From an uncultured Draconibacterium sp. (GTDB taxonomy: Bacteria; Bacteroidota; Bacteroidia; Bacteroidales; Prolixibacteraceae): a stretch of DNA of 64,000 bases. The translations under genes were made by a program, and so were the position numbers. The notes beneath the pieces were generated by a model. That model saw only the letters and a program-made list of their open reading frames with translations, ran no database searches and was not told the DNA's origin. Location of the stretch: contig NZ_OY781981.1 of the NCBI RefSeq assembly GCF_963677565.1, forward strand, positions 3,464,001 to 3,528,000, given 5' to 3'. This document shows, piece after piece, positions 1 through 8,523 of the stretch (position 1 is the first letter of the stretch; every line of letters begins with the position of its first letter).

Positions 1-198
1 ATTGGATCAGCATTACAGGAAGGTGATAACGAAATACAAATTAAGGTAGCAAACCTTTGGGTAAATCGTTTGATTGGTGATGCCCAGTTAGATGTTACTG
101 AAAAGCTGACCTATACAACAATGCCATTTTATCAGGCAAATTCGCCATTATTAACATCCGGATTACTTGGACCGGTAGTATTAGTTCAATCAAAATAG
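1..198 (+). CDS. GH106 alpha-L-rhamnosidase, C-terminal fragment
   Basis: The open frame enters from the left edge and ends at a TAG at 196-198, giving about 65 residues. The peptide contains NLWVNRLIGDAQ and ends in a TSGLLGPVVLVQSK tail. This is nearly the same as the C-terminus of the complete GH106 protein at 51572-54925 and clearly like the other three GH106 proteins in the window. It is therefore the end of the C-terminal beta-sandwich domain of a fifth GH106 enzyme whose catalytic part lies outside the window. It is followed by a strong hairpin at 240-260, so it closes a transcription unit of a neighbouring rhamnosidase locus on the left. Family assignment is secure through the paralogues; activity cannot be judged from the fragment. 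Confidence 0.9.
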   Translation: MGSALQEGDNEIQIKVANLWVNRLIGDAQLDVTEKLTYTTMPFYQANSPLLTSGLLGPVVLVQSK

Positions 199-239
199 AC
201 CATAAACATAAGTTTAGTTGGTATAGTTAGTTTGATATT

Positions 240-270
240 CCGGCAGGTAGTTCCTGCCGGGATATTTTTG
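240..270 (+). terminator. Rho-independent terminator after the GH106 fragment
   Basis: Perfect 8-bp GC-rich stem (CCGGCAGG at 240-247, CCTGCCGG at 253-260) with a 5-nt loop, followed by GATATTTTTGTTT. The same hairpin with similar flanks occurs after the GH106 gene ending at 13210. Confidence 0.8.
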
Positions 271-302
271 TTTAACCACAATATATCTTCAAAATTTAAT
301 AG

Positions 303-326
303 CACCTGTTTTAATTAAAACAGGTG
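303..326. repeat. 24-bp perfect palindrome upstream of the sigma-factor gene
   Basis: CACCTGTTTT, then AATT, then AAAACAGGTG form a perfect inverted repeat. As RNA it makes a 10-bp hairpin with a four-base loop and could be a second, bidirectional terminator. As DNA it could be an operator for the ECF sigma gene that starts 115 bp downstream. The sequence alone does not decide between these. Confidence 0.6.
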
Positions 327-441
327 ATTTGTTATTAGAAGTGTTAAAATGTTAAATGTATTTTGAGTGTTTAGTAAATGATCTTTTTTAATATCAAATT
401 AAAGATGTTATTTTGCATGCCTAAGCTTATTGAATTAAACG

Positions 442-1014
442 ATGACATTTTCGGACAGAGAAATTTTCGAAAAAATAAAGAATGGGGATGATGCGGCCTT
501 TAGTCAGTTATTTGACGAAAGCTATTCTTCGCTTTGTTTTTTTGTAAACAAATACCTCTCCGATCTTGATAAATCCAGATCGCTGGTTCAGGAATTTTTT
601 GTTGACCTTTGGATCAATCATTCCAATTTAACTGTTCCTCACTCCCCAAAATCATATTTGTTCAATTCTGTTAAAAACAAAACCATCGACTTTTTAAGGA
701 AGGAAAAACGAATGGGCAAGATCGTAGAACCGGATGAAAACAATGAGTCCACCCCGTTTCGCGATTTAGTGGAAGAGGCAGAATTGAACGATAAAATTAA
801 TCAAGCGATTCAGGACTTACCAGAAAAATGTCGCGAGATATTTGTGCTTTGCCGTTTTGATGGATTAAAATATGCTGAAATTGCCCGAAAATTAGACATT
901 TCAATTAAAACAGTTGAAATGCAAATGGGAATTGCATTAAAAAAACTTCGCAAAAATCTTTCTGATTATCAGATGTTTAACCTCTTGGTGTTTGTTTTTT
1001 CAAAAAAAAGTTAA
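442..1014 (+). CDS. ECF-type RNA polymerase sigma-70 factor (locus A)
   Basis: A 190-residue cytoplasmic sigma factor of the Bacteroidota ECF type. Sigma region 2 covers about residues 20-90 (FSQLFDESYSSL through DFLRKEKR). Region 4 covers about 115-170 and includes LPEKCREIF and the helix-turn-helix stretch YAEIARKLDISIKTVE. It is followed 82 bp later by a FecR anti-sigma gene and then by a SusC with an N-terminal signalling (STN) domain. This is the standard trans-envelope arrangement in which the loaded SusC signals through FecR to free the sigma factor. It probably activates the susC promoter and perhaps downstream operons of locus A; that target set is inferred. Length is normal and the ATG at 442 is the first in-frame start. 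No exact TAnnTTTG promoter was found upstream. Confidence 0.93.
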   Translation: MTFSDREIFEKIKNGDDAAFSQLFDESYSSLCFFVNKYLSDLDKSRSLVQEFFVDLWINHSNLTVPHSPKSYLFNSVKNKTIDFLRKEKRMGKIVEPDENNESTPFRDLVEEAELNDKINQAIQDLPEKCREIFVLCRFDGLKYAEIARKLDISIKTVEMQMGIALKKLRKNLSDYQMFNLLVFVFSKKS

Positions 1015-1096
1015 ATCCTTTTACAGGGTAAAATTGAAAAATTTCGTCTTGTAAATAATTAAACCGAAAAATTAAGTGAACGAGCTAATTCATAAC

Positions 1097-2101
1097 ATGA
1101 ATATAGACAGCCTTTCTGCAAAATTTCTTTCTGGGAATATGTCTTCAGAAGAACAAAAGGAATTTGAAATCAGGCTGAATAAATCAAAAGAAAACAAAGA
1201 AACTTTTCTGAAGAATAAGAAAGTTTGGGAGCAAAGCAGGCATCAACTCGTTTCGGAACAGATTACAGAAGATAAAGTTAAGGTACTGCGCAAATTGTAT
1301 GCGCATCAAATAAAAAGTTTATCCCGTTCACGTCGTCAAACACTCATATATAAACTTGCAGCTGTTTTGGCAATTCCACTAACCTTTGCTATCAGTTGGC
1401 ATTTCTTAAATACAGGCAATGTTGAACAGCCGCTGTTACCTGAAACAATTTGCGAAGTTACTGCACCAAAAGGACACGTTGCCAAATGTATCCTCCCCGA
1501 TGGGACAGAGGTTTGGGTAAACACAGGTTCGTCGGTAATATACGATGCCAATTCGTTTAATAATGCCGCTCGGGAGGTAGAATTGTCGGGCGAAGCTTAT
1601 TTCGAGGTGACAAAAAATGAAGCGAAACCTTTTACCGTAAAAACATCAAAGGCTAACATTCTGGTAACCGGTACATCATTCAACTTAAAAGCCTATCCCA
1701 ACGAAAATACTTTTGAAGCTATTTTGGCAGAAGGTGGTATTGATATGGAAGTGAATAATGCTTCACGTCAAAAAGTTAGTCTGGTTCCGGGCGACAGAGC
1801 AATACTGGAAGCCGGTGGAAACAATATTACTATCGACAAAGTAGATCCCGCATATTTCAGTTCATGGCGTACAGGAGAGTTGCTCTTTAAAGATGCAACA
1901 CTTAACGACCTGGTAGTAGAACTGGAACGTGTTTACGATATTGATTTTTATATAGTAGATGAGAAGTTGGGCGAGTTTCGCTTCAGGGGAATGTTTAGCT
2001 ACAACAGCAACCTGATTGAAGCTTTAGAGAAAATTAAGAGAACTGCACAGATTGATTATCGCATTGAAAATAAGGAAGTATGGCTGACTAAAATGAAGTG
2101 A
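1097..2101 (+). CDS. FecR-family anti-sigma factor (locus A)
   Basis: Inner-membrane anti-sigma regulator of about 334 residues. It has a short cytoplasmic N-terminal region, one transmembrane helix at about residues 84-104 (IYKLAAVLAIPLTFAISW), a periplasmic FecR domain at about 120-215 (ILPDGTEVWVNTGSSV, VELSGEAYFEVTK) and a C-terminal DUF4974-type domain ending in VWLTKMK. Its role is to hold the ECF sigma factor encoded just upstream until the STN domain of SusC signals substrate binding. The frame is also open from a GTG at 1076. ATG 1097 was chosen because it gives the usual short N-terminus (MNIDSLSAKFLSG), but the GTG start adds only seven residues and cannot be excluded. Confidence 0.92.
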   Translation: MNIDSLSAKFLSGNMSSEEQKEFEIRLNKSKENKETFLKNKKVWEQSRHQLVSEQITEDKVKVLRKLYAHQIKSLSRSRRQTLIYKLAAVLAIPLTFAISWHFLNTGNVEQPLLPETICEVTAPKGHVAKCILPDGTEVWVNTGSSVIYDANSFNNAAREVELSGEAYFEVTKNEAKPFTVKTSKANILVTGTSFNLKAYPNENTFEAILAEGGIDMEVNNASRQKVSLVPGDRAILEAGGNNITIDKVDPAYFSSWRTGELLFKDATLNDLVVELERVYDIDFYIVDEKLGEFRFRGMFSYNSNLIEALEKIKRTAQIDYRIENKEVWLTKMK

Positions 2102-2149
2102 CACTGGGGTCACTCTAAACAAACTAATAAACTTTAAAACTTAAATATT

Positions 2150-2176
2150 ATGACTAAAAACATTCGCTTTGGCTAG
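2150..2176 (+). other. Possible 8-residue leader ORF before susC
   Basis: ATG at 2150 followed by seven codons and TAG (MTKNIRFG). It lies between fecR and a terminator-like hairpin at 2207-2241, as in leader-peptide attenuators. There is no run of regulatory codons, and so short an ORF can arise by chance. Low confidence. Confidence 0.2.
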
Positions 2177-2206
2177 CAGAATTTTTAACGGGTAAATTCT
2201 ATAAAA

Positions 2207-2241
2207 AAAAGAGGAAAATGTTGGTCGCATTCCCCTCTTTT
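2207..2241 (+). terminator. Terminator-like hairpin between fecR and susC (possible attenuator)
   Basis: AAAAGAGG (2207-2214) pairs with CCTCTTTT (2234-2241). An inner AATG/CATT pair continues the stem across a 2x2 internal loop. The 3' arm ends in four T residues. The second locus has a comparable hairpin at the same gene junction (40187-40222). It may limit read-through from the regulators into susC. Confidence 0.6.
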
Positions 2242-2298
2242 AAATCTCATTAGCCTGTTAAAGCTAAATCAATTTATTAACTAAAAACGTTTAAATTT

Positions 2299-5200
2299 AT
2301 GAAAAAAAAATCAGAAGCATGGGGTGGATTGTATCCTTATGCGAAAAAAATGATGTTAATTATGAGGTTAACTATTTTCCTTGTTTTAGTATCAGTTATG
2401 GCCAGTACGGCCAGCGTTTATTCACAAACGACTAAACTAACTGTAAAAATGAATAACCGTAAAATTGCTGATGTTTTCGATGCGATCGAACAACAAAGTG
2501 ATTTTTACTTCTTTTATAACCGCGATCTTTTCGATGACGGTCAAATCGTATCAGTTGATATGGAAGGCAAAACCGTTGAGGAAATTCTTGATGAAGTGCT
2601 TGAAGGTAAATCAGTTACTTATGAGGTTGTTAATTCTGACATTTTAATTAAAACCGTTGAAGAAAGAGCTAGTAACGATTCAAAGGCACAACAAGAAAAA
2701 TCAGTAAGCGGTAAAATTTCTGATAAATCAGGAGAACCATTGCCAGGTGTAACTGTAGTTGTAAAAGGTACTACCAATGGTACTATTACCGATTTTGATG
2801 GTAACTACACCATTACTAATGTACCTGATGGTGCAACACTTCAGTTTTCTTTTGTTGGTATGCGTTTGCAGGAAGTTGCAGTTGGTAGCCAAAGTGTTAT
2901 CAATATTACCATGGAAGAAGAAACTATTGGTTTGGAAGAAGTGGTAGCAGTTGGTTACGGTGTACAGAAAAAAAGTAGTATTACCGGAGCAATTGCATCT
3001 GTTGATGCAGAAGAAATGCAAAACCGCTCGACAAATAATGCCGGGCAGGCAATGCAAGGTAAAGTATCAGGAGTTCAAATTATGAATATGTCAAGTGCTC
3101 CGGGTGCCGATCCTACTTTTAGGGTAAGGGGTTACTCAAGTAATGGAGCAAATTCTGACCCACTTTATATTGTTGACGGTTTGAAAGTTACCAGTATAAG
3201 TTACCTGGATCCTTCAAGTATTGAGTCTATTGAAGTGTTAAAAGATGCTGCTTCTGCAGCGATTTACGGAGCTGAAGCCGGTAATGGTGTTGTTCTTGTT
3301 ACAACCCGTGAGGGAAGTAAAGGAAAAAGCCGCTTCTTTTTAAATTCATTGTATGCAAGCCAGAAACCAAGAACGAAACTGGACTTTATGACAGGTGAGC
3401 AGTTTACATCCTATTGGCAGGAAGCAGGTTATCCTGCATCATCATTTCAGGGGGCAGACACTGATTGGCAAGATGTGATGTTTGAAACCGGACAAAGAAT
3501 GACACACACCATTGGTTTTGAAGGTGGATCAGAAAAGGGAACTTTTTATGCAGCTTTAACTTATAACGGCGAAGACGGTATGATTGTAGGCGACCAAGAC
3601 ACGTATAAACGTATTGCCGGTCAAATCAATGCAACTTACCAGGTTAACGATTGGTTAAAAATTGGAACCAATACCTCAATTGAAAGAGCCGAGATTGTAA
3701 GTGTTTCTGCAAATAACATGACTTCTACCGGTAGTGTGATTGGTGGAGCTTACTTTTTTGATCCAACCGTACCGGTAAACTATGCAAATGATGCAGATGC
3801 TCCCGCCGGACTTGGCCAGCTTGAGTATGAAGCAGGAGGAGGTTATATTGATCGCAACCAAGATGGATTGTTATATGGAGAATCAATTTTAATGCAATCC
3901 AATTTATGGAACCCGATTTTGATGAAGGATAACTATACTAATGAATCGTGGAGATCAAATATTAATGGTTCTGCATATATTGAACTTACTCCAATTGAAG
4001 GTCTTGTATATACCTCAAGACTTGGTTACCGTTTTGGTACAGAAATGGAGTCGAACTATACTAGTGCTTATTACCACAATACCAGCCAGAGTAGAGCTCG
4101 TGGAGGATTAAGTGCCGAAGCAAGACATAATTTCTATTATCAGTGGGAAAACTTTGCAAACTATTCTTTTTCGGTAGGAAGTAATGATTTTACCGCCATG
4201 GCCGGTATGCAATATGTGAATGATAATAATTCGTTTGTTTCTGGTAATACCGCATTACTGGGAAGTGATGAACCAAATTACCGTTACCTGGATTATTCTG
4301 ATGCTGCTGCAACTGATGGAGTTGGCGGAAATAATATTGACAGACGTAGCATTTCGTATTTTGGACGTTTAGATTGGAACTATGAAGGTAAATATATGTT
4401 GCAGGGAACTTTCCGTGCAGATGCTTTCGATGCATCTAAATTATCAACAGATAATCGCTGGGGATATTTTCCGGCATTTTCTGCAGGTTGGGATATTTCG
4501 AGAGAAAGTTTTATCGAGGATTTAAACCTAGGATTCTTGGACCAATTTAAAGTTCGTGGTTCTTGGGGTATCAACGGTAATGTTACTGTATTGAGAAACT
4601 ATCCTTATTCGCCATCTTTATCGTTGGGTGATTCTTATTACAGCTTTACCAATCAGTTAGTTTCTGCCGCAACACCGGCCAATCAACTTCCTAATCCTGA
4701 GCTTGTTTGGGAAAAATCAAAACAAACCGACATTGGTTTTGATAGCCGTTTCTTTAATAGCAGGTTGAGTTTAAATGTGGATTATTTCATTAAAACCACT
4801 GATGGACTTCTGGCAACTGGCCCTGCTCCTGTAGTTTCAGGTACCAGCACTGTAATGAGAAATGCTGGTGAAATTGAAAACCGTGGTTTGGAAGTTGATA
4901 TGGGCTGGAAAGGCCAGGTTGGCGATTTCAAATACAATATTATAGCTAACTTTTCTACCGTGAAAAATGAAGTTATCGAAAGCCCCTACGGTGAAGGCCG
5001 TCAGTTTGGTGGTGGTGGATTCATTTCTGGTTTCGTTCAGGGAGGTGGAACCTATTTTGAAAAGGGTTACCCAATTTGGTATCTCAGAGGTCGTGTTCTT
5101 GACCACTATGATGGAGACACAGGACTTCCTATATGGAAAACAGCTGAAGAGTTAGGTACCGATGACGGAATGGATTATCTGGGTTCAGTTATTCCTGATT

Positions 5201-5715
5201 TCTCATACGGATTTACATTTTCTGCTGAATACAAAGGTGTTGATTTAAGAGTGTTTGGAATGGGCCAGCAAGGCAGTGAACTAAGTTGGGCTATTAATAG
5301 ATTTGACCTTCCGATAATGAACTATCCAACAATGTTGTTTGAAGATCGTTGGACTCCTTCAAATCCTAATGCTACTTATGCATCACCACAAGTTTATACA
5401 ACTGGTGGAGCCATTGCTGCATACGGTGGATCAAACGTATTTGTGTATGATAATTCATTCTTCAAAATCAAAGAAATCCAGTTAGGTTATTCTTTGCCAT
5501 CGGCACTGATCGAGCGTGTTAAGATTTCTCAATTGAGGGTTTATGTATCTCTGGAGAATTATTTCACTTCTACCAATTATCCTGGTATTGATCCTGAATC
5601 TATGGCCGGTGTTACAGCTGGAGATGATCCAAACCTTGCAGGTGGTATGGGAATCGACAGGATTCAGTATCCATCAATGAAGCAGGCTACATTCGGTATT
5701 AATGTATCATTTTAA
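2299..5715 (+). CDS. SusC/RagA-family TonB-dependent outer-membrane transporter with STN domain (locus A)
   Basis: A 1138-residue outer-membrane importer. The signal peptide ends near residue 43 (VYSQ). Next come an STN signalling domain (about 44-120), a carboxypeptidase-regulatory-like domain (about 134-210, VSGKISDKSGEPLPGV), a plug domain beginning near VGYGVQKKSSITGAI, and a 22-strand-type barrel ending in a phenylalanine (ATFGINVSF). The STN domain links it to the ECF sigma/FecR pair directly upstream. It forms the import complex with the SusD lipoprotein encoded 12 bp downstream and should take up the glycoside released or bound at the surface. The substrate cannot be read from the sequence; the neighbouring rhamnosidases suggest a rhamnose-bearing compound. 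Length is slightly above the usual SusC size because of the STN domain. Confidence 0.95.
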   Translation: MKKKSEAWGGLYPYAKKMMLIMRLTIFLVLVSVMASTASVYSQTTKLTVKMNNRKIADVFDAIEQQSDFYFFYNRDLFDDGQIVSVDMEGKTVEEILDEVLEGKSVTYEVVNSDILIKTVEERASNDSKAQQEKSVSGKISDKSGEPLPGVTVVVKGTTNGTITDFDGNYTITNVPDGATLQFSFVGMRLQEVAVGSQSVINITMEEETIGLEEVVAVGYGVQKKSSITGAIASVDAEEMQNRSTNNAGQAMQGKVSGVQIMNMSSAPGADPTFRVRGYSSNGANSDPLYIVDGLKVTSISYLDPSSIESIEVLKDAASAAIYGAEAGNGVVLVTTREGSKGKSRFFLNSLYASQKPRTKLDFMTGEQFTSYWQEAGYPASSFQGADTDWQDVMFETGQRMTHTIGFEGGSEKGTFYAALTYNGEDGMIVGDQDTYKRIAGQINATYQVNDWLKIGTNTSIERAEIVSVSANNMTSTGSVIGGAYFFDPTVPVNYANDADAPAGLGQLEYEAGGGYIDRNQDGLLYGESILMQSNLWNPILMKDNYTNESWRSNINGSAYIELTPIEGLVYTSRLGYRFGTEMESNYTSAYYHNTSQSRARGGLSAEARHNFYYQWENFANYSFSVGSNDFTAMAGMQYVNDNNSFVSGNTALLGSDEPNYRYLDYSDAAATDGVGGNNIDRRSISYFGRLDWNYEGKYMLQGTFRADAFDASKLSTDNRWGYFPAFSAGWDISRESFIEDLNLGFLDQFKVRGSWGINGNVTVLRNYPYSPSLSLGDSYYSFTNQLVSAATPANQLPNPELVWEKSKQTDIGFDSRFFNSRLSLNVDYFIKTTDGLLATGPAPVVSGTSTVMRNAGEIENRGLEVDMGWKGQVGDFKYNIIANFSTVKNEVIESPYGEGRQFGGGGFISGFVQGGGTYFEKGYPIWYLRGRVLDHYDGDTGLPIWKTAEELGTDDGMDYLGSVIPDFSYGFTFSAEYKGVDLRVFGMGQQGSELSWAINRFDLPIMNYPTMLFEDRWTPSNPNATYASPQVYTTGGAIAAYGGSNVFVYDNSFFKIKEIQLGYSLPSALIERVKISQLRVYVSLENYFTSTNYPGIDPESMAGVTAGDDPNLAGGMGIDRIQYPSMKQATFGINVSF

Positions 5716-5727
5716 CCAATTAAATTA

Positions 5728-7344
5728 ATGGAGATTAGAACTATGAAAAAGATAATATTATCAATATTAGTTTTGTATTGCGGGATGTTTTTGCTGAATT
5801 CCTGTAATCAGGATCTGTTGGAAGTTGAGCAGCATGGTGCGCTCAATCCAGACAGTTATTACGCGAATGCATCTGACGCAGACGCAAATCAATTAATTGC
5901 TGCCATTTATACAACAATGTATGGCAGAACAAATAATAACGTTACCCCTGGTGATGACGGAGTTACCAGAACTGCTAATACAAATGTTAATTCACAGAAT
6001 GCCGGATCAAACGGAGATTTTACAGCGCTATACCGGGTAAATTACCTGTGTAACCTGATTATCGAGAATTTGACACCAGATACTGAGATTAAAAAGCAGG
6101 TTATTGGAGAAGCTTATTTTTGGCGTGCCTATGCTTATATTGATCTAATCATGGGGTGGGGAACTCCTCCACTTGTTGACCATGTGTTAGGACCTGATGA
6201 ATTGCAACCTACTAATGGAACTCCGGCTGAACTTTGGGCTTATGTAGAGAGTAGTTTGGCAGAAGCCATTTCTATGCTTCCTGCTAAACCGGGCCTTGGA
6301 CAGCAAGAAGCAATCGGTGGGCGTGTAACAAAAGGTGCTGCCACTGCTGTACTTGGAGAAGCCCAGCTGTATAAAAAAGATTATTCAGCTGCAGTTTCAA
6401 CCTTGCAACCACTTATCAATTCAGGTTTGTATGCTTTACAATCAACCTATTTGGATTTATGGCATGTAGGTTCAGACTTTTGCGATGAATACATGTGGGA
6501 GTTTAACTTTGATGATGCAGACCAGGCTAATTTTGAGAACCAGGGAGATGACAGAGCAATTAGAGTTACCTGGAGAGCAGAAAACGTTACGGTTCCGGGT
6601 GGACTTGGAGTTTCTGGATTTGGTGGCGCCGACTACGGTAAAGACTTTTACGATTTTATGATTGCCCACGATGGAAAAAGCAATCGTTATTTGGGAACAA
6701 TCTGGGATTATGAAGATATCCTTGATCGTTTCATCGAATTGGGTCTGGCTGCGGATCGTACTGAAGCAATGGGCGAATTTTGGGGAGCTGCACCTATTAT
6801 GAATAACTGTCGTGGTTATTTCAGAATTAAAATGGTTCCTTGGGGACCACATCCTGAAATTGAAGGTTGGGTGAGTGATGTATATGACTGGAATGATGCT
6901 GATAATATTCACTCTAAGGCAAACTGGCCAGGCATGCGTTACTCAGAAGTATTGCTTATTTATGCTGAAGCTTGTTTAGGAGCAGGAACCAATACTGCAG
7001 AAGGTTTGGCAGCACTTAATGAGGTTCGTGTAAGAGCTGGAATTGACCCACTTGGATCATATGATCTTCAGGACGTGAAAGATGAAAGACGTGCTGAATT
7101 GGTGAGCGAGGGTGTTCGTTTCCAGGACTTGATCAGATGGGGTGATGCAGCTACTGAAACAGCAGGATTGGCATCTCATACATACACTTTTGAAGGTTAT
7201 GTTGAAGGAACAACCGATTATTTGGTAACACCAACAGCTGTTCCTGAATGGGAAGATTTCGTGGTAGGTCGTGATGAGTTGAATCCATTTCCTTACAACG
7301 AAATGTTGTTGAATCCGAATATCGTTCAAAATCCCGGTTGGTAA
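5728..7344 (+). CDS. SusD/RagB-family surface glycan-binding lipoprotein (locus A)
   Basis: A 538-residue lipoprotein that caps the SusC channel and binds substrate at the cell surface. The lipobox is LNSC, with the lipidated Cys at about residue 26. Family features include the N-terminal SusD-like segment (YRVNYLCNLIIENL, GEAYFWRAYAYIDL), the later MRYSEVLLIYAEA helix, the DERRAELVSEGVRFQDLIRWG segment and a typical end (FPYNEMLLNPNIVQNPGW). ATG 5743 (MKKIILSIL) is an alternative start that also leaves a complete lipoprotein signal. A strong terminator follows, which closes the sigma-fecR-susC-susD unit. Confidence 0.95.
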   Translation: MEIRTMKKIILSILVLYCGMFLLNSCNQDLLEVEQHGALNPDSYYANASDADANQLIAAIYTTMYGRTNNNVTPGDDGVTRTANTNVNSQNAGSNGDFTALYRVNYLCNLIIENLTPDTEIKKQVIGEAYFWRAYAYIDLIMGWGTPPLVDHVLGPDELQPTNGTPAELWAYVESSLAEAISMLPAKPGLGQQEAIGGRVTKGAATAVLGEAQLYKKDYSAAVSTLQPLINSGLYALQSTYLDLWHVGSDFCDEYMWEFNFDDADQANFENQGDDRAIRVTWRAENVTVPGGLGVSGFGGADYGKDFYDFMIAHDGKSNRYLGTIWDYEDILDRFIELGLAADRTEAMGEFWGAAPIMNNCRGYFRIKMVPWGPHPEIEGWVSDVYDWNDADNIHSKANWPGMRYSEVLLIYAEACLGAGTNTAEGLAALNEVRVRAGIDPLGSYDLQDVKDERRAELVSEGVRFQDLIRWGDAATETAGLASHTYTFEGYVEGTTDYLVTPTAVPEWEDFVVGRDELNPFPYNEMLLNPNIVQNPGW

Positions 7345-7378
7345 TCAGCGATTTTAGTTGAACGTTAATAAAATAAAT

Positions 7379-7415
7379 GCAGTAACCACTTTTAATGGTG
7401 GTTACTGCTTTCTCT
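7379..7415 (+). terminator. Rho-independent terminator after susD (locus A)
   Basis: Perfect 11-bp stem, GCAGTAACCAC (7379-7389) with GTGGTTACTGC (7398-7408), 8-nt loop, then TTTCTCTC. Confidence 0.8.
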
Positions 7416-7498
7416 CAACCGTCTTTCGAGATAGTACATTCCGCAAGGGATGGATACATATAAGCCTCTACTAATTAAGTCAAGTTTTTACCTAAAAA

Positions 7499-8410
7499 AT
7501 GAAAAAAGTAATAGTATTACTTTTAACTTGCTATCTTTCAGTTACGTCTTTTTCACAGGAAGTATATAAGATTTACGATGGTATAGCTCCCGGTAGTGAA
7601 AACTGGAAAGATCCTGAATTAACTGTGCCGGCTCCATGGAGTGGCAATCCGCTTATTTACAACGTAAGTGAGCCCACCATTTCTATTTATCATCCAAACA
7701 AAGCCATTGATACCGGTGCCGCTATGATTATCGCACCAGGTGGAGGCAACAGATTTCTTACCTGGCAAGAGGAAGGAATTAATGTGGCAGAATGGTTCCA
7801 GCGTCACGGCGTTACAGGAATTCTGCTAAAATACCGCACCAATCAGGTCGGTTCAAAAAAAGAAATTGAAGAATCGTTAAAAGCTATTTGGCCACCAAAA
7901 CCAAATACCGATTCTAATTCAAGTGAAAACGAAAATAACGAAACACAAAATATAAGTAGCCCGCAAACTCAAATTGAAGCAACCTTGCAAGGTGACGATG
8001 GTCGTATGGCCATTAAATATGTACGCCAACATGCAGACGAATTAGGCATTAATCCTGATAAAATTGGAATAGTAGGGTTTTCTGCCGGCGCCATGTTAAC
8101 TGCAAATGTGGTTGCAATTCATGATAATGCAAGTCGTCCAAATATCGCAGCGTCAATTTATGGAGGAGGTCTTACCGGGGAGATCACTGATCGTATACCA
8201 TTATTTATCTGTTCACCTGTACATGACCTTTTTCCTGCCGATGATCTTTTTCAGACTTACCAGAACTGGAAAAAGGCTGAAGTCCCGGTCGAACTACATT
8301 TTATTCATGATGCGAACCACGGAGATGGTCTGCAGTACAATGGTAAAGCGTGGAACGAATGGATTGAAAATATGTACAATTTTATGAAAGCGGTTGATTT
8401 TCTTGAATAA
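7499..8410 (+). CDS. Secreted alpha/beta-hydrolase esterase (acetyl-esterase/BD-FAE-like)
   Basis: A 303-residue periplasmic or secreted hydrolase with a signal peptide ending near SFSQ (residue 20). The oxyanion-loop region is IIAPGGGNRF. The nucleophile elbow is GFSAG with Ser195, and the catalytic His is probably His274 in ANHGDG. The fold resembles small carbohydrate acyl or acetyl esterases common in Bacteroidota utilisation loci. The region around residues 128-165 is a low-complexity polar insertion rich in Asn, Ser and Glu. The gene sits between the susD terminator and a related esterase gene and probably deacylates the imported or surface-bound glycoside. The exact acyl group is unknown. 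Confidence 0.8.
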   Translation: MKKVIVLLLTCYLSVTSFSQEVYKIYDGIAPGSENWKDPELTVPAPWSGNPLIYNVSEPTISIYHPNKAIDTGAAMIIAPGGGNRFLTWQEEGINVAEWFQRHGVTGILLKYRTNQVGSKKEIEESLKAIWPPKPNTDSNSSENENNETQNISSPQTQIEATLQGDDGRMAIKYVRQHADELGINPDKIGIVGFSAGAMLTANVVAIHDNASRPNIAASIYGGGLTGEITDRIPLFICSPVHDLFPADDLFQTYQNWKKAEVPVELHFIHDANHGDGLQYNGKAWNEWIENMYNFMKAVDFLE

Positions 8411-8523
8411 AACTAAAATGGATAAGTCCAGTGAAACAATGATAAAAAAAGCAAGATTTTGAATAAGGTCTAAATGGCAAATCAACCGACAGGATGCAGT
8501 ATATGAGAAAAGAACTAAAATAC

